DNA from: Nonomuraea helvata
Lineage (GTDB): Bacteria > Actinomycetota > Actinomycetes > Streptosporangiales > Streptosporangiaceae
NCBI RefSeq assembly: GCF_039535785.1
Contig: NZ_BAAAXV010000001.1
Coordinates: 1,116,001-1,180,000, forward strand
Direction: 5' to 3'
DNA: 64,000 bases
Position 1 is the stretch's first letter, and every line of letters starts with the position of its first letter. Under the pieces are notes generated by a model. It had not been told where the DNA came from. It worked only from the letters and a program-made list of their open reading frames with translations, and ran no database searches. The translations under genes and the position numbers were made by a program. Positions 35,995 to 44,713 of this stretch are shown in pieces.

Positions 35995-36333
35995 TCAGAT
36001 GTCGTAAGCGGCCGCCAGCCGCTTCGGCGCCCGCAGCCGCCACGCGTCCGTCAGCAGCTCGCGCAGCTCGTCGGCGTCCACCGCCCCGAACCGCACCAGC
36101 ACGGTGGCGGAACCGTCGTAGTGCGGCGTCGTGAAGAACGTGCCGGGTCCGGCCGCGATGAGCCCGGCCTTCCCCTCCTCGGAGCCCACCGGCAGCACCA
36201 GCACGTCGCCCTCGTCCCTGAGCCGGGCGAACCATGCGCCGCGCACGTAGAAGGCGGGCGTGCCGTACATGGTCTTCTCAAGGGTCTCGGGCAGCGCCAG
36301 GGCGAGCCGGCGCACGTCGTCCTCGGTCACCAT
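35995..36333 (-). CDS. MmcQ/YjbR-family protein
   Basis: 112 residues. MVTEDDVRRLALALPETLEK, then YGTPAFYVRGAWFARLRDEG, FFTTPHYDGSATVLVRFGAVDADELREL and DAWRLRAPKRLAAAYD match the MmcQ/YjbR fold, which has a DNA-binding-like double-wing but no proven function. ATG 36333 with GTAGGG 3 nt upstream. Between the methyltransferase and nusB on the same strand. Confidence 0.88.
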   Translation of the reverse strand: MVTEDDVRRLALALPETLEKTMYGTPAFYVRGAWFARLRDEGDVLVLPVGSEEGKAGLIAAGPGTFFTTPHYDGSATVLVRFGAVDADELRELLTDAWRLRAPKRLAAAYDI

Positions 36334-36369
36334 GGCCCTACGATACGCACCGCGGGAAGGGCGGAAAGG

Positions 36370-36394
36370 GGCGCGTCGCGGCTGGTGACGCGCC
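36370..36394 (-). terminator. Hairpin in the nusB - yjbR gap
   Basis: GGCGCGTC / GACGCGCC, 8-bp perfect stem with a 9-nt loop. Located downstream of nusB and 36 nt before the YjbR-family start. May terminate the efp-nusB transcript. A second small IR, CAGGAC-GT-GTCCTG, lies near 36461-36474. Confidence 0.5.
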
Positions 36395-36535
36395 ACTTGT
36401 CCGCCCGCTCCCGCGCCGGACGGCCAGGCCCCTCGCCGACGGGGCGCCTGACCGCGTGACAGGACGTGTCCTGCGCGGAGCCGTGCAGGCCGACGTGGTT
36501 GGAACCGTACCCCGAACACGCGCTCCTGACGGTGT

Positions 36536-36946
36536 CTAAAGGGTGAGGCTTGGCTTGAGCTGCTTGAAGCGGGCCAGCAGCCCGTTGACGAACTGCGGCG
36601 ACTCGTCGGTGGACAGCTCCCCCGCCAGGTGCACCCACTCGCTGATCACCACGCCCTCGGGCACGCCGGGCATCCAGAGCAGCTCGTACGTGCCGCCGCG
36701 CAGCAGGTTGCGGTCGACGGCGGGCATCCGGTCGAGGGTCCAGCCCTCGGCGTACGTGGTGATGAGCTCGTCGATGCGCGCGTGGTGCCTGGCGACGCCC
36801 TCGACGATGGTCGAGGTGTATTCGTTCACCGGGGGCTCCTGCCGCTCCACGCGTTCGGCGAGGATCTTCAGCGGATCCTCGCCGCGCAGCTCGGCCTCGA
36901 AGAGGATGTCAAGCGCCCGCCGGCGTGCTTTGCCGCGTGCCGACAC
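36536..36946 (-). CDS. nusB: Transcription antitermination factor NusB
   Basis: 136-residue all-helical protein that with NusE binds boxA of rRNA transcripts. ARGKARRRALDILFEAELRG, then YTSTIVEGVARHHARIDELI, WTLDRMPAVDRNLLRGGTYELLW and ISEWVHLAGELSTDESPQFVNGLLA are the NusB pattern. GTG start at 36946, 1 nt after the efp stop, so efp-nusB is a transcription unit, as in many actinobacteria. Confidence 0.95.
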   Translation of the reverse strand: MSARGKARRRALDILFEAELRGEDPLKILAERVERQEPPVNEYTSTIVEGVARHHARIDELITTYAEGWTLDRMPAVDRNLLRGGTYELLWMPGVPEGVVISEWVHLAGELSTDESPQFVNGLLARFKQLKPSLTL

Positions 36947-36947
36947 C

Positions 36948-37508
36948 TCAGGCCCGGCCGAGGTATTCGCCGCTGCGGGTGTCGACCTTGACCTTCTCGC
37001 CGGTGGTGATGAAGAGCGGGACCTTGATCTCGGCGCCGGTCTCCAGGGTGGCGGGCTTGGTGCCGCCGGTGGAGCGGTCGCCCTGCAGGCCGGGCTCGGT
37101 GTTGGAGATGGTCAGCTCGACCGCGGCGGGCAGGTCGACGTAAAGAGCCGAGCCCTCGTTGAACGCGATCGTGGCCAGAGTGTTCTCCAGCATGTAGTTG
37201 GCGGCGGTGCCGACGGTGCCGCTGGGCACGTTGACCATGTCGTAGGTCTCGGTGTCCATGAACACGAAGTCGTCGCCGTCCTTGTACGAGTACTGCATCT
37301 CGCGCTTGTCGACGTTGGCCACATCGACCTTCACCCCGGCGTTGAAGGTCTTGTCGACGACCTTGCCCGAGAGGACGTTCTTGAGCTTGGTGCGCACGAA
37401 CGCGCCGCCCTTGCCCGGCTTGACGTGCTGGAACTCCACGACGGCCCACAGCTCACCGCCGTCGAGCTTCAGCACCATGCCGTTCTTGAGGTCGTTGGTC
37501 GTCGCCAC
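36948..37508 (-). CDS. efp: Translation elongation factor P
   Basis: Relieves ribosome stalling at polyproline. 186 residues, three beta-barrel domains. The tip loop reads [10 protein letters not shown] with Lys33 at the modification position. [14 protein letters not shown] and the C-terminal [24 protein letters not shown] are typical. GTG start at 37508. Many proteins in this window are Pro-rich (FtsZ, FtsI, MurF, linker proteins), so EF-P demand should be high. Follows the peptidase gene by about 26 nt. Confidence 0.97.
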   Translation of the reverse strand: MATTNDLKNGMVLKLDGGELWAVVEFQHVKPGKGGAFVRTKLKNVLSGKVVDKTFNAGVKVDVANVDKREMQYSYKDGDDFVFMDTETYDMVNVPSGTVGTAANYMLENTLATIAFNEGSALYVDLPAAVELTISNTEPGLQGDRSTGGTKPATLETGAEIKVPLFITTGEKVKVDTRSGEYLGRA

Positions 37509-37534
37509 TCGTTCTTCTCCCGCGTGCGGCCGCT

Positions 37535-38608
37535 CTAAAGGACGAGCAGCTCCTTTGTCGTCTTCGTGAAAAGTTCCGGCCCGCCCTCACGTGTCACGAG
37601 GGTGTCCTCGATGCGAACCCCGCCCCGGCCCGGGAGGTAGACCCCAGGCTCGACGGTGATCGGAACTCGATCCTCTAGTCTACCGGTCCGCGAAGGGCCG
37701 AGGAACGGCTCCTCGTGGATCTCCAGGCCGACGCCGTGTCCCAGGCCGTGCCGGAAGTGGTCTCCGTGGCCCGCGCCCTCGATGACGGTGCGGGCCGCGG
37801 CGTCCACGTCCCTGGCCCCCGCGCCGGGGGCCAGGGCGTGCCTGCCCGCCCTCTGCGCCTCGGCGACCAGGTCGTAGATCTCGCGCTGCCAGCCGGCGGG
37901 CGCGCCCAGGCAGACCGTCCTGGTCATGTCGGCGTGGTAGCCCTGGTAGCGGGCGCCGAAGTCCATGGTGACCAGGTCGCCCGCGCGCAGCTCCCTGCCG
38001 GTCGGCGCGTGGTGCGGGATCGCGCCGTTCTCGCCGGCGGCCACGATCGTGTCGAACGCGGGCTTGTCGGCCCCGAGCTCCGTCATGCGGTTGTCGAGGA
38101 GGCGGGCGAGGTCGCGTTCGGTGATCCCCGGGGCGATCTTCACGGACACGTCGGCGAACGCCTGGTCGGTGATCTGGCAGGCCGTATGGAGGAGCTCCAG
38201 CTCGCTGTCGTCCTTGACCGCCCGCAACAGCTCCACCACCGGCTCCAGCGGCACCAGCCCCCTGTCCAGCCCGCTGTCCAGCCCCCCGTCCAGGCGCCGG
38301 TAGGTGGCCACGCTCATCCACGCCGCCTCGATGCCGACGCCCGGCCCAGCCAGGTTCTCGGTCAGCTTCTCCGCCACGTCGTACGCCTCGACCGACGGGA
38401 CGTCCAGCGCGCGGGCCGCCTCGATGTAGCGGTTGTCGGTCGCCAGCAGCGCCGTGCCGTCGGCCCTGACCAGGACGGCGGCGTTCGAGCTGGCCAGCCC
38501 CGTGAGGTAGCGGACGTTCACCGGGGAGGTGACGAGCAGGGCGTGGACCTCACGCGCGGGCAGCAGCTCGGCGAGGCGCGCGCGCCGCGCCACGTAGTCG
38601 AAGGCCAT
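37535..38608 (-). CDS. M24B family Xaa-Pro aminopeptidase/dipeptidase
   Basis: 357 residues. N-terminal creatinase-like domain and pita-bread catalytic domain with the dinuclear metal ligands: two Asp in [20 protein letters not shown], His in [16 protein letters not shown], Glu in [11 protein letters not shown] and Glu in GVRIEDTLV. Cleaves peptides with proline in P1'. Upstream of efp, as in many bacteria. ATG 38608 start. The middle has a small repeat [13 protein letters not shown]. Confidence 0.93.
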   Translation of the reverse strand: MAFDYVARRARLAELLPAREVHALLVTSPVNVRYLTGLASSNAAVLVRADGTALLATDNRYIEAARALDVPSVEAYDVAEKLTENLAGPGVGIEAAWMSVATYRRLDGGLDSGLDRGLVPLEPVVELLRAVKDDSELELLHTACQITDQAFADVSVKIAPGITERDLARLLDNRMTELGADKPAFDTIVAAGENGAIPHHAPTGRELRAGDLVTMDFGARYQGYHADMTRTVCLGAPAGWQREIYDLVAEAQRAGRHALAPGAGARDVDAAARTVIEGAGHGDHFRHGLGHGVGLEIHEEPFLGPSRTGRLEDRVPITVEPGVYLPGRGGVRIEDTLVTREGGPELFTKTTKELLVL

Positions 38609-38674
38609 GGCGCCAATGTACGCGTTCCTGCCCTCGCGTCACTATCGCCCGCCTCGCCCCAGAGCGGCAGCCGG

Positions 38675-40207
38675 CTAGGTCCCGGGCAGCCGCCAGTCCC
38701 GCAGGACGTCCGCCGCCGGCCCGGACCTTTCCATGTCGCCCTTCTGCTGAGCCCGCTCCAGGTCGTGGTAGACATGGGCGATCTGGTCGATGCCCGGATC
38801 GACTTTACCCTCGGCGAACTTCCTGGCCGCCTTCCTGATCTTCTCCCGGGCCTTGCCCGCGACCTCGGGGTTGATCCCGCCCATCGCCTGCTGGGACATC
38901 AGCGCCTGGTCGAACTCCGACAGCCACTTGCCCCACCCGCCCCTCGGGATCGCGTCGCCCAGGGTGGCCTTGGGAGCGGCCGTCTCCTGCAGGGAGGTCG
39001 GCTCGGGCACCAGGGTGGCCACGAGGCCGGGCGACAGGTCGGAGGTGGGCGTCTCGATGGGCGTCTCGGTCTCGGTGGGCGGCGTGAACGTGGAGGGCGC
39101 GACAGTCGGGGTGGGCACGGCGACCGGCTCCTCCTTCCGCGAGCCCGCCCAGATCACCATGACCACGGTGACCACCGCGATGATCGCCACGGCGGCGCCG
39201 AGCTGGAGGAGGAGCTTGCGGTTGGAGCCTGGCCCGGGTTCGAGCTCGCCCGCCTGGTAGACGGCGGTGTCACCGGCCCGAGGCCCGCCGCTCTGCCCCA
39301 CGGTCTGGAAGACCTCGGTGGCCCCCTGCTCGTTCGGCGGCAGGCCGCCGTCGCGCAGGGAGGCGCCGGTCACGGGCATGGCCGGTGCGGCCGGGTGGGC
39401 GCGGGGCCGGGCGATGCCCGCCAGGGCGCGCCTGATCGCCTCGCCGCTGGCGGGCCGCTTGGCGGGCTCCTCGGCGATCATGGCCAGCACGAGCCGGTCC
39501 AGCTCCGCCGGCACCTCGGCCCTGAACGCACTGGGCGGCGCGGGCTCAGCCTCGCCCCCGCCGGAACCGGGCCCGCCGTCATCGTCGGCCGCGTCACCGA
39601 AGGGCGGACGGCCACAGAGCAGCTCGTAGCAGACACATCCGAGGGCGTACAGGTCGCCGGAAGCCGTGGCCTCCTGCCCCGCGACCCGCTCGGGCGCCAC
39701 GTACCGGCTGGACGGCGGCACCCGGTCGTCCATCCCGAACCCGACGACCTTGAGCACCCCGCTCCCGGCCGACCGGAAGCTGTCCGGGCCGACCTGGCCG
39801 TGCACGACCCCCGCCCGGTGCGCGGCGTCGAGCCCGGCGGCCGCCTGCCCGATCAGGTCGCACACCTCGACGATCCCCAGGGGACCCCGCGCGGCCAGCT
39901 CCTCGCCCAGGCTGAGCCCCGTGAGGAACTCCATCACCAGGAACGGCGCGCCCTCGTGCTCGCCGACGTCCAGCACCATGGCCACGTTCGGGTGGATCAC
40001 CCTGGCCACGGCCTGGGCGTGCTGCCTGAGCACCTCACGCGTGGCGGCCCCCGCCACCCTGGCGCCGAGCACCTTCACGGCCACGACCCAGTCGGCCCGC
40101 GTGTCGTACCCCCGCCACACTTCGCCCATCGGCCCGCTGCCGATGCGCTCGTCAAGCCGGTAACGATCAGCGACCAAGGACGGCGCGCGCTCCGTCGAGT
40201 CGGACAT
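38675..40207 (-). CDS. Membrane-anchored Ser/Thr kinase homologue lacking catalytic residues (pseudokinase)
   Basis: 510 residues: N-terminal kinase fold (about 14-265), acidic/Gly linker, one TM (about 332-354), Ser/Thr/Pro-rich stretch and a C-terminal helical extracytoplasmic domain (about 415-505). The Gly-rich loop GSGPMGEV (23-30) and VAVK Lys45 are kept. The catalytic loop is HGQVGPDSF (136-144) instead of HRDxKPxN, so Arg, the catalytic Asp, Lys and the Mg-binding Asn are all replaced. DFG is GFG (156-158). APE is retained (APERV). It therefore should not phosphorylate but could bind nucleotide or act as a scaffold, as the MurJ-associated pseudokinase of mycobacteria does (precedent, not homology claim). 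ATG 40207 is preferred. Monocistronic between the peptidase and the divergent DUF2975 gene. Confidence 0.9.
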   Translation of the reverse strand: MSDSTERAPSLVADRYRLDERIGSGPMGEVWRGYDTRADWVVAVKVLGARVAGAATREVLRQHAQAVARVIHPNVAMVLDVGEHEGAPFLVMEFLTGLSLGEELAARGPLGIVEVCDLIGQAAAGLDAAHRAGVVHGQVGPDSFRSAGSGVLKVVGFGMDDRVPPSSRYVAPERVAGQEATASGDLYALGCVCYELLCGRPPFGDAADDDGGPGSGGGEAEPAPPSAFRAEVPAELDRLVLAMIAEEPAKRPASGEAIRRALAGIARPRAHPAAPAMPVTGASLRDGGLPPNEQGATEVFQTVGQSGGPRAGDTAVYQAGELEPGPGSNRKLLLQLGAAVAIIAVVTVVMVIWAGSRKEEPVAVPTPTVAPSTFTPPTETETPIETPTSDLSPGLVATLVPEPTSLQETAAPKATLGDAIPRGGWGKWLSEFDQALMSQQAMGGINPEVAGKAREKIRKAARKFAEGKVDPGIDQIAHVYHDLERAQQKGDMERSGPAADVLRDWRLPGT

Positions 40208-40301
40208 ATCCCCGCCAATTACTCGAACATCAGGATTTTCGACCAACCATAGGGCCCCACGGCCCCCGCCGCCCCCTCATCCGTCCGCATCACGGCTCGA
40301 C

Positions 40302-40331
40302 ATAACGAATTTCGTTATTTACGATTATCGT
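40302..40331 (+). promoter_or_regulatory. AT-rich palindromic operator before the DUF2975-XRE pair
   Basis: Perfect palindrome ATAACGA-ATT-TCGTTAT (40302-40318) followed by ACGAT-T-ATCGT (40321-40331), directly abutting the ATG at 40333. Both halves share ACGA. Striking in a GC-rich genome. No Shine-Dalgarno is visible, so transcripts may be leaderless and the operator would overlap the promoter; the XRE protein encoded next is the natural candidate regulator (inference). Confidence 0.6.
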
Positions 40332-40332
40332 T

Positions 40333-40938
40333 ATGACAACACGATGGCTGATCCGACTCGAGATCCTGCTGAGCATCGGGCTCGTCCTGGGCTGCCTGGC
40401 CGCCCTGGCCGGCCTCGCCATGACCGCCGGGATGGCCTTCTTCGGCACGCCGGTGGGGGTGGGCATCCCGCTGCGCCTGTTCGACGTGCCGGTCGAGGGA
40501 ATGGCGGCGGCCGGCGCCACAGTCGGCGACGCGACCGCCGAGGTGGTGGTCCGCCCGGAGGGCGCCGCACCGCTCGCCGCCCTGCTCTACCTGCTGCTGT
40601 GGGGTCCCGGCACGGCGACGTGGCTGCTCTGTCTGCTCACGCTCGTACGCGCGCTGCACAGGGCGAGGTCGGGCGACCGGGCGCTGTTCTCCGCCGTCAC
40701 GGCCGGGCATCTGCGCCGGCTGGGCTGGATCCTGATCGCGGGTTCGGCCGTGTCGGCCGTGCTCGGGATGATCGCGGAGGCCATACTCTCCTCCATGCTG
40801 CTGACCGAGAGCCACCCCTTCTACCTGCCGTCGAGCGCGCTGCTCGGGAGCGTCGTGGCCGGGTTCGCCGCTCTGGGCGTGTCGGAGATCGTACGGCGGG
40901 GTCTGACCCTGCTCGAAGAGGTCGAGGCCACCATCTGA
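40333..40938 (+). CDS. DUF2975 domain membrane protein
   Basis: 201 residues with four TM helices (about 9-35, 80-107, 125-150, 165-185) and the family pattern of an extracytoplasmic loop after TM1. Pairs of DUF2975 and a tiny XRE regulator are common in Gram-positive bacteria and may form a sensor-repressor unit. No RBS; ATG lies right behind the palindromes. Stop and the following start share one base (TGATG). Confidence 0.85.
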   Translation: MTTRWLIRLEILLSIGLVLGCLAALAGLAMTAGMAFFGTPVGVGIPLRLFDVPVEGMAAAGATVGDATAEVVVRPEGAAPLAALLYLLLWGPGTATWLLCLLTLVRALHRARSGDRALFSAVTAGHLRRLGWILIAGSAVSAVLGMIAEAILSSMLLTESHPFYLPSSALLGSVVAGFAALGVSEIVRRGLTLLEEVEATI

Positions 40939-41159
40939 TGGGTGAGCGCGTCATCAGGGTCCGGCTCGACGAGCTGCTTCAGGAGCGGGGCATGACGCTC
41001 ACCGAGCTGTCGCACCGCGTGGAGATCACCGTGGTCAACCTGTCGATCCTGAAGAACGGCCACGCCAAGGCGATCCGGTTCTCCACGCTGAGCCGTCTGT
41101 GCGACGCGCTCGACTGCCAGCCGGGCGACCTGCTCACGTACGAGCAGTCAGGCGAGTGA
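40938..41159 (+). CDS. Small XRE-family DNA-binding regulator (YozG type)
   Basis: 73 residues, a single helix-turn-helix: IRVRLDELLQERGMTLTELSHRV, EITVVNLSILKNGHAKAIRF, STLSRLCDALDCQPGDLLTY. Closely resembles the one-domain Cro/CI regulators that accompany DUF2975 proteins. Translationally coupled to the membrane protein upstream. Probably autoregulates through the palindromes before the pair. Confidence 0.92.
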   Translation: MGERVIRVRLDELLQERGMTLTELSHRVEITVVNLSILKNGHAKAIRFSTLSRLCDALDCQPGDLLTYEQSGE

Positions 41160-41169
41160 GCAGGCCGCC

Positions 41170-41189
41170 CGGCGGCGATCAGGCCGCCG
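41170..41189. terminator. Bidirectional hairpin terminator
   Basis: CGGCGGC / GCCGCCG, 7-bp perfect stem with a 6-nt loop GATCAG that contains the stop codon of the minus-strand symporter. Lies between the convergent XRE and symporter genes. Confidence 0.55.
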
Positions 41190-42462
41190 CGGGCTGCGCG
41201 GCCCCCGAAGGAGCGCTGTCGAGCGGCGAGGGCGGCGCGTTGAAGACGGCCTCGTCCAGGCGGCCCTCCGAGCGGGCCACCAGGACGGGCACCACCATCT
41301 GCCCGGTGACGTTGGTGGCGGTGCGGATCATGTCCAGGATCGGGTCGATGGCCAGGAGCAGGCCGACGCCCTCCAGGGGCAGCCCGAGCGTGCTGAGCGT
41401 GAGCGTCAGCATGACGATCGCGCCCGTCAGACCGGCCGTGGCGGCCGCGCCGACCACCGACACGAACGCGATCAGCAGGTAGTCGCCCACCCCGAGGTGG
41501 ACGCCGAACACCTGGGCCACGAAGATCGCGGCCAGCGCCGGGTAGACGGAGGCGCACCCGTCCATCTTGGTGGTGGCGCCGAACGGCACGGCGAAGGAGG
41601 CGTAGTCGCGGTCCACGCCGTTGCGCTCGATGGTGACCCGCTGCGTCAGCGGCAGGGTGCCGACCGAGGAGCGGGAGACGAACGCCAGCTCGATCGCGGG
41701 CCAGGCGTTGCGGAAGAACTGGACGGGGTTGACCTTGCCCCACACCGCCAGCAGCGTCGGGTAGACGGCCAGCAGCACGATGAGGCAGCCGGCGTACACA
41801 CCGAGGCTGAGCTTGGCCAGCGGCGCCAGCAGCTCCCACCCGTACGTGGACACGGCCTTGCCGATCAGGCCCGCCGTGCCGATGGGGGCGAGGCGGATGA
41901 CCCACCACAACGCCTTCTGGACCAGCTCCAGGACGGAACGGGAGAGGTTCAGGAACGGCTCGGCCTTGTCACCGATCGCCAGGGCCGCCGCGCCGAGCAC
42001 GATGCCCAGGAAGACGATCTGGAGGACGTTCACCTCGGTGAAGGACGTGACGATGTTCGTGGGGAGGATGCCGGTGACGAAGTCGAGCCAGGTGCCCGCG
42101 CCCTCGGTGTCCACGGCCTTGGCCGCGCCGGTGTCGAGGGTGACGCCCTGGCCGGGGTTGATCACCAGGCCGAGCCCGATCGCGAACGCCACGGAGACGA
42201 ACGCGGTGATGAGGAACCACATCAGCGTCTTGGTCGCGAGCCTGGCCGCGCCGTTGACGTTGCGCAGGTTGGCCACGCTGACCAGCACGGCGGTGAAGAC
42301 GAGGGGCGGGACGGCCAGCTTGAGCAGCTGGACGAAGATCTGACCGGCCTTGGTCAGCGTCTCGGCGAGCCAGGCCACGTCCCAGATCTTGGCGACGAAG
42401 CCCAGCGCGATGCCGGCCACGAGGCCGACCAGCAACTGCAGGGAGAAGGAGAATCTCTTCAT
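41179..42462 (-). CDS. Dicarboxylate/amino acid:cation symporter (DAACS family)
   Basis: 427-residue membrane transporter of the DctA/GltP fold, eight TM helices and two re-entrant hairpins. Diagnostic motifs: AFVSRSSVGTLPLTQR (serine-rich HP1), ASFAVPFGATTKMDGCASVYPALAA, and AIDPILDMIRTATNVTGQM. Imports C4-dicarboxylates or acidic amino acids with Na+ or H+; the substrate cannot be told from sequence. ATG 42462 start. The 228 nt upstream show no gene. Confidence 0.93.
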   Translation of the reverse strand: MKRFSFSLQLLVGLVAGIALGFVAKIWDVAWLAETLTKAGQIFVQLLKLAVPPLVFTAVLVSVANLRNVNGAARLATKTLMWFLITAFVSVAFAIGLGLVINPGQGVTLDTGAAKAVDTEGAGTWLDFVTGILPTNIVTSFTEVNVLQIVFLGIVLGAAALAIGDKAEPFLNLSRSVLELVQKALWWVIRLAPIGTAGLIGKAVSTYGWELLAPLAKLSLGVYAGCLIVLLAVYPTLLAVWGKVNPVQFFRNAWPAIELAFVSRSSVGTLPLTQRVTIERNGVDRDYASFAVPFGATTKMDGCASVYPALAAIFVAQVFGVHLGVGDYLLIAFVSVVGAAATAGLTGAIVMLTLTLSTLGLPLEGVGLLLAIDPILDMIRTATNVTGQMVVPVLVARSEGRLDEAVFNAPPSPLDSAPSGAAQPAAA

Positions 42463-42690
42463 GGGTGGGGAACTCCGGGTGAATCACGGCATGCGGCGGC
42501 AAGCACAGTGCAGGGCATACCAGAGGGAGGGGGGACGATCGTGGGCGTGTCGGTCAGCGACAGAGAGATCCGCGCAGCCGGCACAGGTCAACGTGCAGCC
42601 GCTCGACCAGCCAGACGGACACCAGAGAGAACCTCACGAGCCGCTGCAACACCCACATGACCGGAGATATTCCCCATAAACGAAGTAGAC

Positions 42691-43731
42691 TTACCTCACA
42701 ATTTCCTTGATCGTCTCGATCAGCCGCACCCGGTCCTCGTGCGTCCTGCCGAGCGGGGTCACGTTGAGCGTGGTCACCCCCGACTCCTTGAGTGCCTGCA
42801 CGCGGTCGCGCACGAACCCCTCGCTGCCGATCAGCGACATCTTCTCCAGCAGCTCGCCGGGCACCAGGGCGGCCGCCTCGTCCTTCTTGCCCTCGAGGTA
42901 GAGGTCCTGGATCTGCTCGGCCTCCTTCTCGTAGCCGTAGCGCCGGGCCAGGTCGTTGTAGAAGTTCCTGCCCTTGGCACCCATGCCGCCGATGTAGAGG
43001 GCCGCCATCGGCCGGCCGAACTCCAGCAGCCCGGCCACGTCGTCGCCGATCGCCAGGAACGCCTGCGCGATCACATCCAGCTCGCCCAGCTCCGGATCGC
43101 GCCTGGCCTTGCCGGCGGCCAGCGACGGGCCCCACACGTCGGCGGCCTTCTCGGGGACGTAGAAGATCGGCTCCCAGCCCTCGGCGAGCTCGGCGGTCAG
43201 CTCGACGTTCTTGGGGCCGATGGCGGCGACCACGATCGGGATGCGGGGCCGTACCGGATGGTTGATGAGCTTGAGCGGCTTGCCCAGGCCCGTCCCCTGC
43301 TCGGGCGGGAGCGGCAGCGTGTAGTGCCGGCCGTCGTGCTCCAGGCGCTCGCGCCGCCACACCTTGCGGCAGATCTCGATGATCTCCCTGGTACGCCCGA
43401 GCGGCGCGGCGTACGGCACTCCGTGGAACCCCTCGATCACCTGCGGCCCGGACGCGCCGATGCCGAGCGTGAAACGCCCGTCGGAGACGTAGTCCATGCC
43501 CGCGGCCGTCATGGCCAGCAGCGTCGGCGTGCGGGAGTAGATCGGCAGGATGCCCGAGGCGATCTCCAGCCGCTCGGTCCTGGCCGCGATGTAGCCCATC
43601 TGGCTGACGGCGTCGAACGAGTACGCCTCCGCCACGAACACGATGTCCAGCCCGGCCTTCTCGTAGTCGGCCAGCTCGGCCACCGCCTCCTTGAAGCCGC
43701 CCGAGTACTTGAGTGCCATTCCGATGCGCAT
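42691..43731 (-). CDS. LLM-class F420-dependent oxidoreductase
   Basis: 346 residues, luciferase-like TIM barrel. MRIGMALKYSGGFKEAVAE, then ASGILPIYSRTPTLLAMTAAGMD, DGRFTLGIGASGPQVIEGFHG and RIPIVVAAIGPKNVELTAELAEGW are features of actinobacterial F420-dependent members. Substrate unknown. ATG 43731 has GGGAG 6-7 nt upstream; the longer frame lies in the promoter region. Divergent from the EEP-family gene with about 95 nt between. Confidence 0.9.
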   Translation of the reverse strand: MRIGMALKYSGGFKEAVAELADYEKAGLDIVFVAEAYSFDAVSQMGYIAARTERLEIASGILPIYSRTPTLLAMTAAGMDYVSDGRFTLGIGASGPQVIEGFHGVPYAAPLGRTREIIEICRKVWRRERLEHDGRHYTLPLPPEQGTGLGKPLKLINHPVRPRIPIVVAAIGPKNVELTAELAEGWEPIFYVPEKAADVWGPSLAAGKARRDPELGELDVIAQAFLAIGDDVAGLLEFGRPMAALYIGGMGAKGRNFYNDLARRYGYEKEAEQIQDLYLEGKKDEAAALVPGELLEKMSLIGSEGFVRDRVQALKESGVTTLNVTPLGRTHEDRVRLIETIKEIVR

Positions 43732-43825
43732 GCCGGGCTCCCACTGAAACCGAATGATATTCCGTTGCGACGCGACAAGGCTATCGCGTCGGCATGCCGG
43801 GCGGTCAGCCACTAGCCTGGATCAG

Positions 43826-44713
43826 GTGCTGAGTCGGCTCGTCATCGTCGTGAGCGCCGTGGTCACCGTGGCCCTGGCGGGACATCAGCTGATCCCGGCA
43901 CTCGGCGGGTTCACGCCCGTCATGGAGAGCCTGCTGCCCTGGCTGGGGCTGACCGTTCCGCTGCTGCTCATGGCGGCCGCAGTGGCACGTTCCAGGGCCG
44001 CCGCCCTCACGGCGCTGGTGCCGGGGGTGGTGTGGGCGGTGATGTTCGGCTCCACGCTCTTCCGCACGCCGCCGGGCGGCCCGAGCGACCTGGCCGTCGG
44101 CACGGTCAACGTGGGCGTGACCAACAACGCCTCCGGCGAGGCCGTGCGCATGATCGCCAAGGATCTCGACCTGCTGGCCGCCCAGGAGCTGACCAGCGGC
44201 GGGCCGGCGGCCAAGCAGCTCAACAAGATGTTCAAGTACCACTACCCGGTCAGCACGGTCGGCCTGTGGAGCCGCTATCCGATCAGCGACACCAAGCCGC
44301 TCGACGTCGGCCTGGGCTGGCCCCGGGCCTTGCGCGCGGTGGTCACCACCCCCAAGGGCAAGGTGACCGTCTACGTCATGCACCTGGCCTCGGCCCGGCC
44401 GGGTGCCACCACCTCGCGCGACGCCTCGCTCGCGCACGCGCGCGAGCTCATCGACGCCGACCCCAGCAAGCGCATCCTGCTGCTCGGCGACCTCAACACG
44501 GCCACCACCGACCGGGGCATGCGGGGGCTGACGCCGCCGCTGACCGACGCGCAGACCGCGGCGGGCGACGGGTTCGGGTTCACCTGGCCGTCGGAGTTCC
44601 CGGTCACGCGGCCTGACCACATCCTGTTCAAGGGCATGACGGCGACCAAGGCGGGCGTCGCCCCGGCCACCGGCAGCGACCACCGGGCCGCCATCGCCTC
44701 ACTGCGGCTCTAG
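43826..44713 (+). CDS. Endonuclease/exonuclease/phosphatase family protein, membrane-anchored
   Basis: 295 residues. Two to three N-terminal TM helices (about 5-75), then an extracytoplasmic EEP domain: VGTVNVGVTNNASGEAVRMI, LAAQEL (metal Glu), YVMHLASARPG, LLLGDLNTATTDRGM and the C-terminal GSDHRAAIASLRL (catalytic His). The usual N in the first motif is present. Substrate unknown: nucleic acid or phospholipid head group are both possible. GTG 43826 lies 12 nt after a TAGCCT -10-like hexamer and lacks an RBS, suggesting a leaderless message. Confidence 0.85.
   Translation: MLSRLVIVVSAVVTVALAGHQLIPALGGFTPVMESLLPWLGLTVPLLLMAAAVARSRAAALTALVPGVVWAVMFGSTLFRTPPGGPSDLAVGTVNVGVTNNASGEAVRMIAKDLDLLAAQELTSGGPAAKQLNKMFKYHYPVSTVGLWSRYPISDTKPLDVGLGWPRALRAVVTTPKGKVTVYVMHLASARPGATTSRDASLAHARELIDADPSKRILLLGDLNTATTDRGMRGLTPPLTDAQTAAGDGFGFTWPSEFPVTRPDHILFKGMTATKAGVAPATGSDHRAAIASLRL

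Noticed and set aside
38675..40207. Active Ser/Thr protein kinase
   Set aside because: Catalytic Asp, Asn and DFG Asp are all replaced (HGQVGPDS, GFG).
37715..40252. Plus-strand open frame opposite the peptidase and pseudokinase
   Set aside because: Same GC-bias shadow; both minus-strand genes have clear motifs and RBS.
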